A DNA stretch of 64,000 bases. Origin: DASSSQ01 sp963839285 (lineage in GTDB: Bacteria; Actinomycetota; Thermoleophilia; Gaiellales; Gaiellaceae). Below are positions 1 through 9,373 of the stretch, one piece after another. The notes beneath the pieces were generated by a model. It searched no databases. It was given only the letters and a program-made list of their open reading frames with translations, and was not told the origin of the DNA. Both the position numbers and the translations under genes were made by a program. Position 1 is the first letter of the stretch, and the number at the start of each line of letters is the position of its first letter. The stretch covers positions 682,001 through 746,000 of the forward strand of contig CAWIUN010000020.1 in NCBI GenBank assembly GCA_963839285.1, in the 5' to 3' direction.

Positions 1-758
1 TGCGGCAGGCCTCGGCGCAGTTCCACGCGAGCGCCGACGGCCTCGCCGCCGCCCGGCGGCTCTTCGCGCTGCTCGACCTCGAGCCGGCCGTGCGCGTGCC
101 GGCCCTGCCGGTGCCCGCCGCCGCCGGGACGATCCGGCTCGAGGAGGTGCGGGCCGCCTACCCCGGCCGCGGCGGCGTCCTCGACGGCGTCTCGCTCGAG
201 CTGCGCCCCGGCGAGCGCGTCGCCCTCGTCGGCCCGAGCGGCGCCGGCAAGAGCACGCTGCTCGCGCTGCTGCTCCGGTTCCTCGACCCGGCGGACGGCC
301 GGATCCTCGCCGGCGGCGTCGACCTCGCCGACGTCGCCCCCGAGGACTGGCGGCGCCGCGTCGCCTGGCTGCCGCAGCGGCCGCGGCTCGAGCCGGGCCC
401 GGTGCGGGAGGCGATCGGCGCCGGCGACGTCGAGGCGGCCGCCCGCGCCGCCGGCGCCCTCGAGCTCCTCGACCGCGTCGTCGGCGAGGGCGGCGCCGGG
501 CTCTCCGCCGGCCAGGTGCGGCGGGTCGCGCTCGCGCGGGCGCTCGCGCGCGGCGCGCCGCTGCTGCTGCTCGACGAGCCGACCGCGCACCTCGACGAGG
601 CGACGGCGCGCGCCGTGGCCGAGGCGGTCTGCGCGCTGCCGCGCACGCAGACCGTGCTCGTCGTCACCCACGATCCCGCGCTCGTCGCCGCAGCGGACCG
701 CGTGCTCGAGCTGGCGGGCGGCCGCCTGCGCGAGCCCCTCGCCCGGAGCGCGGCGTGA
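1..758 (+). CDS. cydD: CydD, ABC exporter subunit for cytochrome bd assembly (3' part)
   Basis: The 5' end lies outside the window; the frame is open from base 3. The visible part is the end of the membrane domain helix (FHASADGLAAARRLF, typical of CydD) followed by a full nucleotide-binding domain: Walker A GPSGAGKS, signature LSAGQ, Walker B LLLLDEP and the H-loop VTHD. In characterised bacteria CydDC is a heterodimeric inner-membrane exporter linked to thiol/heme homeostasis and needed to assemble cytochrome bd oxidase. The next gene, 25 bases downstream on the same strand, is the partner CydC, which makes the assignment firm. cydAB would be expected upstream, outside the window. Confidence 0.88.
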   Translation, partial: RQASAQFHASADGLAAARRLFALLDLEPAVRVPALPVPAAAGTIRLEEVRAAYPGRGGVLDGVSLELRPGERVALVGPSGAGKSTLLALLLRFLDPADGRILAGGVDLADVAPEDWRRRVAWLPQRPRLEPGPVREAIGAGDVEAAARAAGALELLDRVVGEGGAGLSAGQVRRVALARALARGAPLLLLDEPTAHLDEATARAVAEAVCALPRTQTVLVVTHDPALVAAADRVLELAGGRLREPLARSAA

Positions 759-783
759 GCCGGCGGCCGGCGGGGAAACGCGC

Positions 784-2440
784 ATGAGCCCGCTGCGCGG
801 CGTGCTCGCGCTGGCCCGGCCGCTCCGGGGCCGGTTCGCGCTCTCGATGCTGCTCGGCGCGGCCGCGATCGGCGCCGCCGTCGCGCTGATGGCGACCTCC
901 GGCTACCTGATCTCGCAGGCCTCGCTGCAGCCGGAGATCCTCTCGCTGACCGTCGCGATCGTGGCCGTCCGCTTCTTCGGCGTCTCGCGCGCCGTCTGCC
1001 GCTACGCGGAGCGGCTCGTCTCCCACGACGCGGCGCTGCGCCTCCTCGCCCGGCTGCGCGTCACCTTCTTCGAGCGGCTCGAGCCGCTCGTGCCCGCCGG
1101 CACCGGCGGCGCCCGCGCGGGCGACCTGCTCAGCCGCTTCGTCGCCGACGTCGAGGCGCTGCAGCACGTCTTCCTGCGCGCGCTCGGGCCGCCCGTCGTC
1201 GCGCTCGCCGTCGGCCTCGCGTCCGTGGCGGCGGCGTGGCTCTTCCTGCCGGCGGCGGCGCTCTGGCTCGCGGCGGGCCTCGCGACCGCGGCGCTCGCGC
1301 TGCCCGCCGCCGCAGCCGCGATCGCGCGCGCCGCCGGCCGGCGGCAGGCGCCCGCGCGCGCCGCCCTCGCGACCGAGGTGGTCGAGCTGCTCGCCGCCGC
1401 GCCCGAGCTCGTCGCCTTCGAGCGCGTGCCGGCGCAGCTCGCGCGGATCGACGACGGCCGACCGGAGCCTCGGCCGGATCGCCCGCACCGACGCGGCCGC
1501 CTCCGGCCTCGGCGCCGGCGCGGCCGCGTTCCTGACCGCCGCGACGACGCTGGCCGTGCTCGTCGCAGGCGTCCGCGCGACCGAGGCGGGCACGCTCCGC
1601 GGCGTCCTGCTCGCGGCGGTCGTCCTGCTCGCGACGGCGTCCTTCGAGGCCGTGCGGCCGCTGCCCGACGCCGCCCAGCACCTGGCGGCGACCGCGGGAG
1701 CGGCGCTCCGCCTGCAGGAGCTGACCGACCGTGAGCCGCCCGTGCGCGAGCCCGCCGTCCCCCGCCCGCTCGGCGCCGGCTGCGTCCTGCGGCTCGAGGA
1801 CGCGCGGCTTCGCTACGAGCCCGACGGCCCGTGGGTGCTCGACGGCGCGAGCCTCGAGCTGCGCCCGGGCCGCCTCGTCGCGCTGCTCGGGCCGAGCGGG
1901 GCCGGCAAGACGACGCTCGCGCACGTGCTCGTCCGCTTCCGCGACCTCGACGGCGGCCGCGCCACCCTCGACGGCCACGACCTGCGGGAGTACGCCCAGG
2001 ACGACGTCCGCCGCGTCGTCGCCCTCGCCGGCCAGGAGGCGCACCTCTTCGCGACCACGATCCGCGAGAACGTCCGGCTCGCGAAGCCGGACGCGACCGA
2101 CGCGGAGCTCGAGGAGGCGCTCCGCCGCGCCCGCGTCGCCGACTGGGTCGCGTCCCTGCCGGACGGTCTCGACACCGAGGTCGGCGAGGACGGCGGGCTC
2201 GTCTCGGGCGGTCAGCGGCAGCGGCTCGCGCTCGCCCGCGCCTTCCTCTCCGGCGCGCGGCTGCTCGTCCTCGACGAGCCGACGGCGCACCTCGACCCCG
2301 AGACGGCGGCCGAGGTGCTCGACGACCTCCTCGACGCAGCGGACGGGGTCGGCGTGCTGCTGATCACCCACTCGCCGCTGCGCCTCGAGCGCTTCGACGA
2401 GGTGCTGCGGCTCGAGGACGGCCGCATCCGCCGGCTCTGA
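784..2440 (+). CDS. cydC: CydC, ABC exporter subunit for cytochrome bd assembly (one frameshift)
   Basis: The N-terminal transmembrane domain begins with an ATG at 784 and carries the CydC-like stretch MATSGYLISQASLQPEI. The reading frame is lost near 1455 and resumes one frame over, giving LGRIARTDAAASGL and the rest of the membrane domain. The nucleotide-binding domain follows: Walker A GPSGAGKT, signature VSGGQ and LDEPTAHLD. Total length is about 550 residues, normal for CydC. One extra base or two missing bases in a GAC/GCC-rich stretch explains the break, so I read it as an indel in an intact gene rather than a pseudogene. It pairs with the preceding cydD as a heterodimer. Confidence 0.88.
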
Positions 2441-2457
2441 CGTGGCGCCAAGGGAAG

Positions 2458-3070
2458 ATGCGCGCCGTGACGCCTCGCCGCGCCTCCTACCGCTCGCTCC
2501 GCTCGCTCCAGCGCGACAACGCCGTCTGCCGGGCCTGCGCCGAGGCGGGCTACCCGCTCGAGTCGCTGCCGGTCTTCGAGGGCCGGCCCGGCCAGCGCGC
2601 CTACCTCTTCGGGCAGGCGCCCGGCATCGTCGAGGGCGCCGAGCGACGGCCCTGGCGCGGCCGGGCCGGGCAGACGCTGCGCCGCTGGCTCGACCTCGAC
2701 GAGGAGCGCTTCTACGGCCTCTTCTACTGCGCCTCGGTGACGCGGTGCTACCCGGGCAGGCCCGCGTCGGGGCGCGGCGACCGGACGCCGACGCCGGAGG
2801 AGCAGCGCCTCTGCGCCTTCTGGCGCGACCACGAGCTGCGGCTGCTCGAGCCCGAGCTCGTCGTCACCGTCGGCGGCCTCGCCGCGCGCACGCTGCTCGG
2901 GATCCCCAGCCTCGGCGCGTGCGTCGGCGCGCGTCTTCGAGCTCGGCGCGGCGCGCGTCGTCCCGCTGCCGCACCCGTCGGGCGCGAGCGGCTGGCTGAA
3001 CGTGCCCGCCAACCGCGCCCGCCTGGACGAGGCGGTCGCGCTCGTCCGCGCCGAGCTGGCGCGGCTCTAG
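2458..3070 (+). CDS. Uracil-DNA glycosylase superfamily protein (one frameshift)
   Basis: About 203 residues. The motif FGQAPG near residues 48-53 matches motif A of the family 4/5 type uracil-DNA glycosylases, and LPHPSGAS followed by W-L-N near the C terminus matches the substrate-binding loop. A short N-terminal C-x2-C (VCRAC) is present, but the full four-cysteine FeS pattern of family 4 is not obvious. The expected role is base-excision repair of uracil or related lesions. The frame breaks near 2925 and resumes one frame over as RVFELGAARVVPLPHPSG, a single indel. The ATG at 2458 follows AGGGAAG. It lies 17 bases after cydC but is functionally unrelated. Confidence 0.75.
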
Positions 3071-3198
3071 CTCGTGCCCCAGAAGGCGAGGAAGACGACG
3101 AGCCCGATCAGGACGAGGACGAGCGGGAGCAGGTCGACCACGTGCTCGCGCCACCGCTCCCGACCTTCCGCTCTCGTTCCGGCTCGCCACCGGGCCAC
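3067..3198 (-). CDS. Putative small single-pass membrane protein, 43 aa
   Basis: A GTG at 3198 opens a 43-residue frame: a basic, Arg-rich N terminus followed by one hydrophobic segment (VVDLLPLVLVLIGLVVFLAF) and a stop that overlaps the convergent glycosylase stop by two bases. Topology would be cytoplasmic N terminus with one membrane helix. There is no recognisable family. It fills an otherwise empty gap before aceA and could equally be chance coding in GC-rich DNA. Confidence 0.3.
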   Translation of the reverse strand: MARWRAGTRAEGRERWREHVVDLLPLVLVLIGLVVFLAFWGTS

Positions 3199-3257
3199 GG
3201 TGCCAACCCTCTGTGAGCAAGCGGTAAGGCGGGCTTGCGGATTCCGCAAGGGCCGGG

Positions 3258-4562
<1,305 letters not shown>

Positions 4563-4615
4563 GCCGCCTCCCGGGTCGTCGTGGCCACCTGCCTCGATCG
4601 TTCCCGGCCCGGCTG

Positions 4616-4634
4616 AGAAACACCAATCGTTTCT
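4616..4634. promoter_or_regulatory. Inverted repeat in the aceA-LysR divergent region (candidate operator)
   Basis: AGAAAC and GTTTCT are perfect 6-base inverted arms around a 7-base centre (ACCAATC), in the 97-base region between two divergent starts. It lies just upstream of the putative -35 element of the LysR gene and about 55 bases from the aceA start. LysR proteins bind such dyads (T-N11-A type). Assignment to this LysR protein is inference from position. Confidence 0.5.
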
Positions 4635-4664
4635 TTGCCGTTTCCCATAGACGCCGTTTATGAT
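4635..4664 (+). promoter_or_regulatory. Candidate sigma70 promoter of the LysR gene
   Basis: TTGCCG (4635-4640) and TATGAT (4659-4664) are separated by 18 bases. The -10 element covers the first in-frame ATG (4660), so that ATG probably cannot be the start; transcription would begin close to the second ATG at 4672. Confidence 0.5.
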
Positions 4665-4671
4665 CAGAGCG

Positions 4672-5574
4672 ATGCTGGCGCAGCTCGAGGCCTTCGTCGA
4701 GGTGGCCCGCCGGCGCAGCGTCACCGGGGCGGCCGAGGCGCTCTACGTGACGCAGCCGGCGCTGACCGCGCGGCTGAACGCGCTCGAGCGCGCGCTCGGG
4801 ACGACGCTGCTCGACCGGCGCCGGCGCGGCGGCACGCAGCTGACCGAGGCCGGACGCGCCTTCCTCCCCTACGCCGAGCGCGCCCTCGAGGCGGTCGACG
4901 CCGGGCGGACGCTCCTGAGCGCCGTCGCGGAGGGCCGCGGCGGCCAGATCGCGATCGGCTGCTCGCCCGCGGTGTCCACGTACGCGCTGCCGGCGATCCT
5001 GCACGCGTTCGCGACCACGCACCCGGACGTCCAGCTCGCCGTGCGGACGGGCCACTCCGAGGAGGTGCTCGAGCTGGTCAAGCGCGGTCAGGTCGAGGTG
5101 GCGCTGATCCGCTCCCTGCGCGATCCGGAGGTCGAGTCGATCACGCTCTACGAGGACGAGCTCGTGCTGGTCGTCCACCGCGGGCACGCCTTCGGGGACG
5201 CCGTGCCGCTGCAGGAGCTCGCCGCGGAGCAGTTCGTGCTCTTCGACCCGGCCTCGAGCTACCACGAGCTGACGGGCGCGCTCTTCCGCGAGTCGGGCGT
5301 CGCGCCGCGCGGGACGATGGAGCTCGACAACATCGACTCGGCCAAGAAGATGGTCGAGCAGGGGCTCGGGATCGCCCTGCTGCCGAAGATCGCCGTCGCC
5401 GACGAGGTGCGCGCCGGCAGGCTCCGCCTCGTCCGCATCCTCGGCGCCGCCGCGCCCCGCCGCCCGATCGTCGCCGTCCGCCGGCTCGCCGCGCCGCCGC
5501 CCTCCCCCGCCACGGTCGACTTCCTGCGCCTCCTCCGCGCCATGCGCCGGGAGTTGCAGGAGCTGGCGGGCTGA
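4672..5574 (+). CDS. LysR-family transcriptional regulator, divergent from aceA
   Basis: About 300 residues. An N-terminal winged helix-turn-helix (QLEAFVEVARRRSVTGAAEA, then YVTQPALTARLNALERALG) is followed by a periplasmic-binding-protein-like effector domain (GQIAIGCSPAVSTYALPAIL; GLGIALLPKIAVADEV). The ATG at 4660 is also in frame but lies inside a good -10 sequence. I therefore prefer the ATG at 4672, which would make the transcript nearly or fully leaderless, common in Actinobacteria. Divergent placement from aceA suggests control of the glyoxylate shunt and autoregulation; the effector is unknown. A hairpin follows the stop codon. Confidence 0.85.
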   Translation: MLAQLEAFVEVARRRSVTGAAEALYVTQPALTARLNALERALGTTLLDRRRRGGTQLTEAGRAFLPYAERALEAVDAGRTLLSAVAEGRGGQIAIGCSPAVSTYALPAILHAFATTHPDVQLAVRTGHSEEVLELVKRGQVEVALIRSLRDPEVESITLYEDELVLVVHRGHAFGDAVPLQELAAEQFVLFDPASSYHELTGALFRESGVAPRGTMELDNIDSAKKMVEQGLGIALLPKIAVADEVRAGRLRLVRILGAAAPRRPIVAVRRLAAPPPSPATVDFLRLLRAMRRELQELAG

Positions 5575-5582
5575 GGGCGCAC

Positions 5583-5603
5583 CCCCACCCTCGTTGGGTG
5601 GGG
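5583..5603 (+). terminator. Hairpin after the LysR gene
   Basis: CCCCACCC and GGGTGGGG form a perfect 8-bp stem around the loop TCGTT, 8 bases after the LysR stop. There is no T-run, so rho-independent function is uncertain. Confidence 0.45.
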
Positions 5604-5879
5604 TAGCCAACCCGCCGCCCTCGCGGCTGACGATACCCGCGCAGGCCGCACGACGGGGTGACGGAAGAGCGCCGATTCGGCGCCGATTTCGTGCCGGACC
5701 GCAAGGCCCCGGCTTCCGGCGGTGCTCGGAGCGCCGGCCCGCCTCCGCGCGGGAGCCGGAACCCACCGAGCCCGCCGTGACCCGGACCGGCCGCTGCCCC
5801 CGGGGACGAGCGCCCTCGCGAAGGCCACGCCGCCCGGACCCCGAAGACTCCACGTCGTCTGCGCCCGGTCTCCGTGCGG
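5604..5879. other. Non-coding or degenerate stretch
   Basis: About 280 bases with no supportable gene on either strand. It is where the C-terminal half of the truncated acetyltransferase should lie; open frames exist but show no acetyltransferase motif such as a Q/R-x-x-G-x-G/A loop. I see no repeat or regulatory site. Confidence 0.5.
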
Positions 5880-6175
5880 CCGCCGCGATCGGCGTCGACC
5901 CAGTAGCCGATCGTGCAGCTCTCGAAGACGCCGCGGACGACGTTCGAGAGCGTCACCGCGCCCGCGGGCGCCCCGTCCTCGACGATCGTGAACGGAAACC
6001 CACGCCCGGCGTCGCGCTCCGCGAGCGCCGCCGCGACCGTCTGCCGCTGCCCCTCGAGCGTCCAGAACTCCTCCGGCCGCGCCGGCTCCCACGGCTCGAG
6101 GAACGCGCGCGTCCGCGTCCGGACCTCGAGCAGCGGCGAAGCGTCGCGCGCCTCGAGCGGGCGCAGCTCGATCAC
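5880..6175 (-). pseudogene. GNAT (RimJ/RimL-type) acetyltransferase, truncated
   Basis: A GTG at 6175 starts VIELRPLEARDASPLLEVR and runs through FLEPWEPARPEEFW, GFPFTIVEDGAPAGAVTLSN and CTIGYWVDA, the N-terminal half of ribosomal-protein-type N-acetyltransferases. After about 98 residues homology stops: the acetyl-CoA binding loop and the C-terminal strand are missing in all frames, although the reading frame stays open. The start overlaps the stop of the upstream cyclase remnant as GTGA, so the two were once translationally coupled. Whether the loss is real or due to clustered indels cannot be decided here. Confidence 0.55.
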
Positions 6176-7484
6176 GCCTCGAGCACCTCGTACAGCTCCC
6201 ATCGCCCTCGATGCCTTTGAGCCCGCTCCGGCCGCGCTCGGCGAACCGGAGCGGCGAGCCGGCGACGAGGTCGCGCACCGTCGCGGTGACGAGCACCTCG
6301 CCGGGGCGGCGAGCGCCGCGACGCGCGCGCCGACGTTGACCGCGAGTCCGCCGAGCTTCTCGCCGACGACCTCGCACTCGCCGGTGTGCAGCCCCGCGCG
6401 CACCTCCAGCTCGAGGTCGCGGACCGCGCGCCGGATCGCGCAGGCGCAGCGGATCGCCGCGGATCGGCCCGTCGAAGGCGGCGAAGAAGCCGTCGCCGGC
6501 CGTGTCGAGCTCGCGGCCGCGGAAGCGGTCGAGCAGCGTGCGGACGACGGCGTGGTGGCGCTCGACGAGCTCCGCCCAGGCGCGGTCGCCGAGCCGGACC
6601 GCCGCCTCGGTCGAGCCGGCGATGTCGGTGAAGAGGACGGTCGCGAGCACCGTGTCCGGTTCCGTCTCGCCCCGCGGCGGCCGATCGACGAAGTCGACGA
6701 CCTCGTCGACGACCGGGGGTGGTGCGAGATCAGGTACGGCGCCGTCGACCTCGACGCGGCGGGCACCCGGGATCCGGTCGGCGGCGAAGCGGCAATGCTC
6801 TCGACCTGGAGGCGGTGGTCGACGACCAGCGTCGGCACGCGGATCGAGGGCAGCACCTCGCGGATGTCGACGTCGAAGGCCATGCGCCTGACGGCCGCGG
6901 CGGCGCCCGGGCTCGCCCCGACGCGCTGGAGGCGGGCGAACCAGATGAGACGTCCGCCTCGGTCACCTCCGGGACGACCTCCGCGAGCCAGCGCCGCGTC
7001 AGCTCCTCCGTCCCCCACAGGCGCCGAACCTCCTCGACCTCGGCGCGCGCCACTCGTCGGCGGTCGGCGCCCACGGGAACCCGGGCGCGGCGGTGCCGCG
7101 GACGATCGGGTTGTAGAGGCAGAGCGCGGCGGTCCGCTCCGGGTAGGTCGCGGCGAAGAGCGCGCACATCGAGCCCGCCTCGTGCGTCCCGAAGATCGCC
7201 GCGCGTTCGACGCCGACCGCGTCCATGACGGCGCGCAGGTCGTCCATGCGAACCTCGAGCGGCGGCGGCTCGCGGACGCGGTCCGACAGCCCGGTGCCGC
7301 GACGGTCGAAGGTGATGAGCCTGCCGACGCGCTGCAGCCGCTCGTACATCTGCCCGAGCAGCGGGTGCTCCGGCTCGACCTCCAGGTTGCCGACGAAGCC
7401 GTGGACGTACACGAGCGACCTCTGCCCCTCTCCGAGCATCTCGTAGGCGATCGCGACGCCGCCGCTGTCGGCATAGCGGATCAC
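6172..7484 (-). pseudogene. Alpha/beta-hydrolase-adenylate cyclase fusion, multiply frameshifted
   Basis: The reconstructed protein starts at GTG 7484 (VIRYADSGGVAIAYEMLGEG). An alpha/beta-hydrolase domain is followed by a class III cyclase domain with LFTDIAGSTEAAVRLGD, TAGDGFFAAFDGP and VNVGARVAALA, ending LYEVLEA. Six frame changes are needed, near 7045, 6955, 6795, 6460, 6310 and 6205, in 1.3 kb, several times the average of the window. The nucleophile elbow reads GTHEAG instead of G-x-S-x-G, so the hydrolase half would be inactive even if repaired. Its apparently intact relative lies at 13575-14957. Family members are generally thought to act in signalling; the function here is unknown. 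Confidence 0.7.
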
Positions 7485-7544
7485 CGTACGCAGTCTGCGG
7501 AGCAGCGGCCCCGGCCGCAACCGCGGCGCCGCTAGATTGGAACG

Positions 7545-9315
7545 ATGGCCGAGGTACCCCGCTACCGCCGACCTTCTTCCGGCTGCTCGGCTTCCTCCGC
7601 CCCTACCGGCGCTCGATGGTCGTCTCGATCGTGCTCGCGGTCGCCTCGCAGGGCGCCGCGCTCGTCGCGATCTTCCTGACGAAGAGCGTGATCGAGGCGA
7701 TCCGCGCCGGCGAGCACGGCCGGCTCTGGCTGCTGCTCGGCGTGATCGTCGCCGTCGGCCTCGCCCGGGCGCGTGATGATGGCGGGCCGCCGCCTGATCT
7801 CCGGGCCGGCAGGCGCTCGCGATCGAGATGGACATGCGCCGCGACGTCTACGCGAAGCTCGTGCGGCTCTCGTTCCGCTTCTACGACACCCACCAGACCG
7901 GGCAGCTGATGTCCCGCGCCTCGGTCGACCTGCAGGGCGTCCGCTTCTTCCTCGGCTACGGCCTGATCTTCTTCTTCCAGAACGGCCTCACCGTCGTCGG
8001 CGCGACGATCGCGATGCTCGTGCTCGACTGGCGGCTGGCGCTGATCTCGGTCGCGATCGCGCCCGTGCTCGTCGTCGTCGCCTACCGCTACAGCCACGTC
8101 GCGCATCCGCTGCTCCGCGACGTGCAGCAGAAGCTCGCCGACGTGGCGACGGTGGCCGAGGAGAACATCGTCGGCGTCCACGTCGTCAAGGCGTTCGCGC
8201 AGGAGGAGGCGGAGCAGCGCAAGTTCGAGCGCCGCTCGCAGGACGTCTTCCGCCAGACCGTGCTCGCCAACCGGCAGCGCGCGATCTACGTGCCGATGCT
8301 CTCCTTCCTGCCGCTGCTCGCCCAGGCCGCCGTCGTCCTCGTCGGCGGCCGCATGGTCGTCGACGGGACGCTCTCGCTCGCCTCGTTCATCACCTTCAAC
8401 CTCTTCCTGACGATGCTGGTGCTGCCGCTGCGGATGCTCGGGATGTGGATCGGGCAGGCGCAGCGCGCCACCGCCTCGGGCGAGCGGATCTTCCAGGTGA
8501 TCGACGAGCCGGAGGAGGTCGCGGACGCCCCGGACGCGCGCGAGCTGCCGCCGGGCCCCGGCCGCGTCCGCTTCGAGCACGTCACCTTCGGCTACGACCC
8601 GGAGCGGCCCGTCCTCCACGACGTCGACCTCGACCTCGAGCCGGGGAAGACGGTCGCGCTGATCGGGCACACCGGCGCCGGCAAGACGACGCTCGCCTCG
8701 CTGATCCCGCGCTTCTACGACGTCCAGGCGGGCAGCGTCACGCTCGACGGCCTCGACGTGCGCGCGCTCTCGCTCCGCTCGCTGCGCTCGGAGATCGGGA
8801 TCGTCACCCAGGATCCGTTCCTCTTCTCGGCCTCGGTGCGCGAGAACATCGGCTTCGGGACGCCCGAGGCGACCGACGAGGAGATCGAGCGCGCCGCCCG
8901 GCTCGCGCAGGCGCACGAGTTCGTCGCGGCGCTGCCGCAGGGCTACGACACGGTCATCGGCGAGCGCGGGATCACGCTCTCCGGCGGCCAGCGGCAGCGG
9001 ATCGCGATCGCCCGGGCGCTCGTCGTCGATCCGCGGGTGCTGATCCTCGACGACGCGACCGCCTCCGTGGACGCGACCACCGAGATGAAGATCCGCGCCG
9101 GCCTCGAGGAGGCGGCGAAGGGCCGGACGACGATCATCGTCGCCCACCGGCTCTCGACGATCGCGCTCGCGGACGAGATCGTCGTGCTCGAGGACGGCCG
9201 GGTCGCCGCCCGCGGCACCCACGACGACCTGGTCGGCGCGAACGCGGTCTACGCCGAGATCCACCGGCACGGGACGCTCGAGCGCGTCATCCACGAGCGC
9301 GAGGAGGTCGCGTGA
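7545..9315 (+). CDS. Heterodimeric ABC exporter, subunit with degenerate ATPase site (frameshifts near the start)
   Basis: The reconstructed protein is about 590 residues: six-helix ABC exporter membrane domain, then a nucleotide-binding domain with Walker A GHTGAGKT, signature LSGGQ and Walker B LILDDATASVD. The catalytic glutamate after Walker B is replaced by aspartate (DDA instead of DEA). Frame changes near 7566, 7770 and 7805 affect only the first 90 residues; from 7828 on the frame is clean for about 495 codons. Probable start is ATG 7545. The next gene, 58 bases downstream, is a second half-exporter with complementary motif changes, so the pair should form a TM287/288- or BmrCD-like drug or lipid exporter. 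The substrate is unknown. Confidence 0.85.
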
Positions 9316-9373
9316 CCCGTCGCCCGGCGAGCCGGCGAGGCGGATCCCGCCGCCCGGGTCGGGAGGGCCTCGC

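Noticed and set aside
1130..2371. Long antisense ORF over cydC, and many similar 200-900 residue antisense or alternate-frame ORFs elsewhere
   Set aside because: Arg/Ala/Pro/Gly-rich shadows of real genes caused by lack of stop codons in GC-rich DNA; they have no domain signal.
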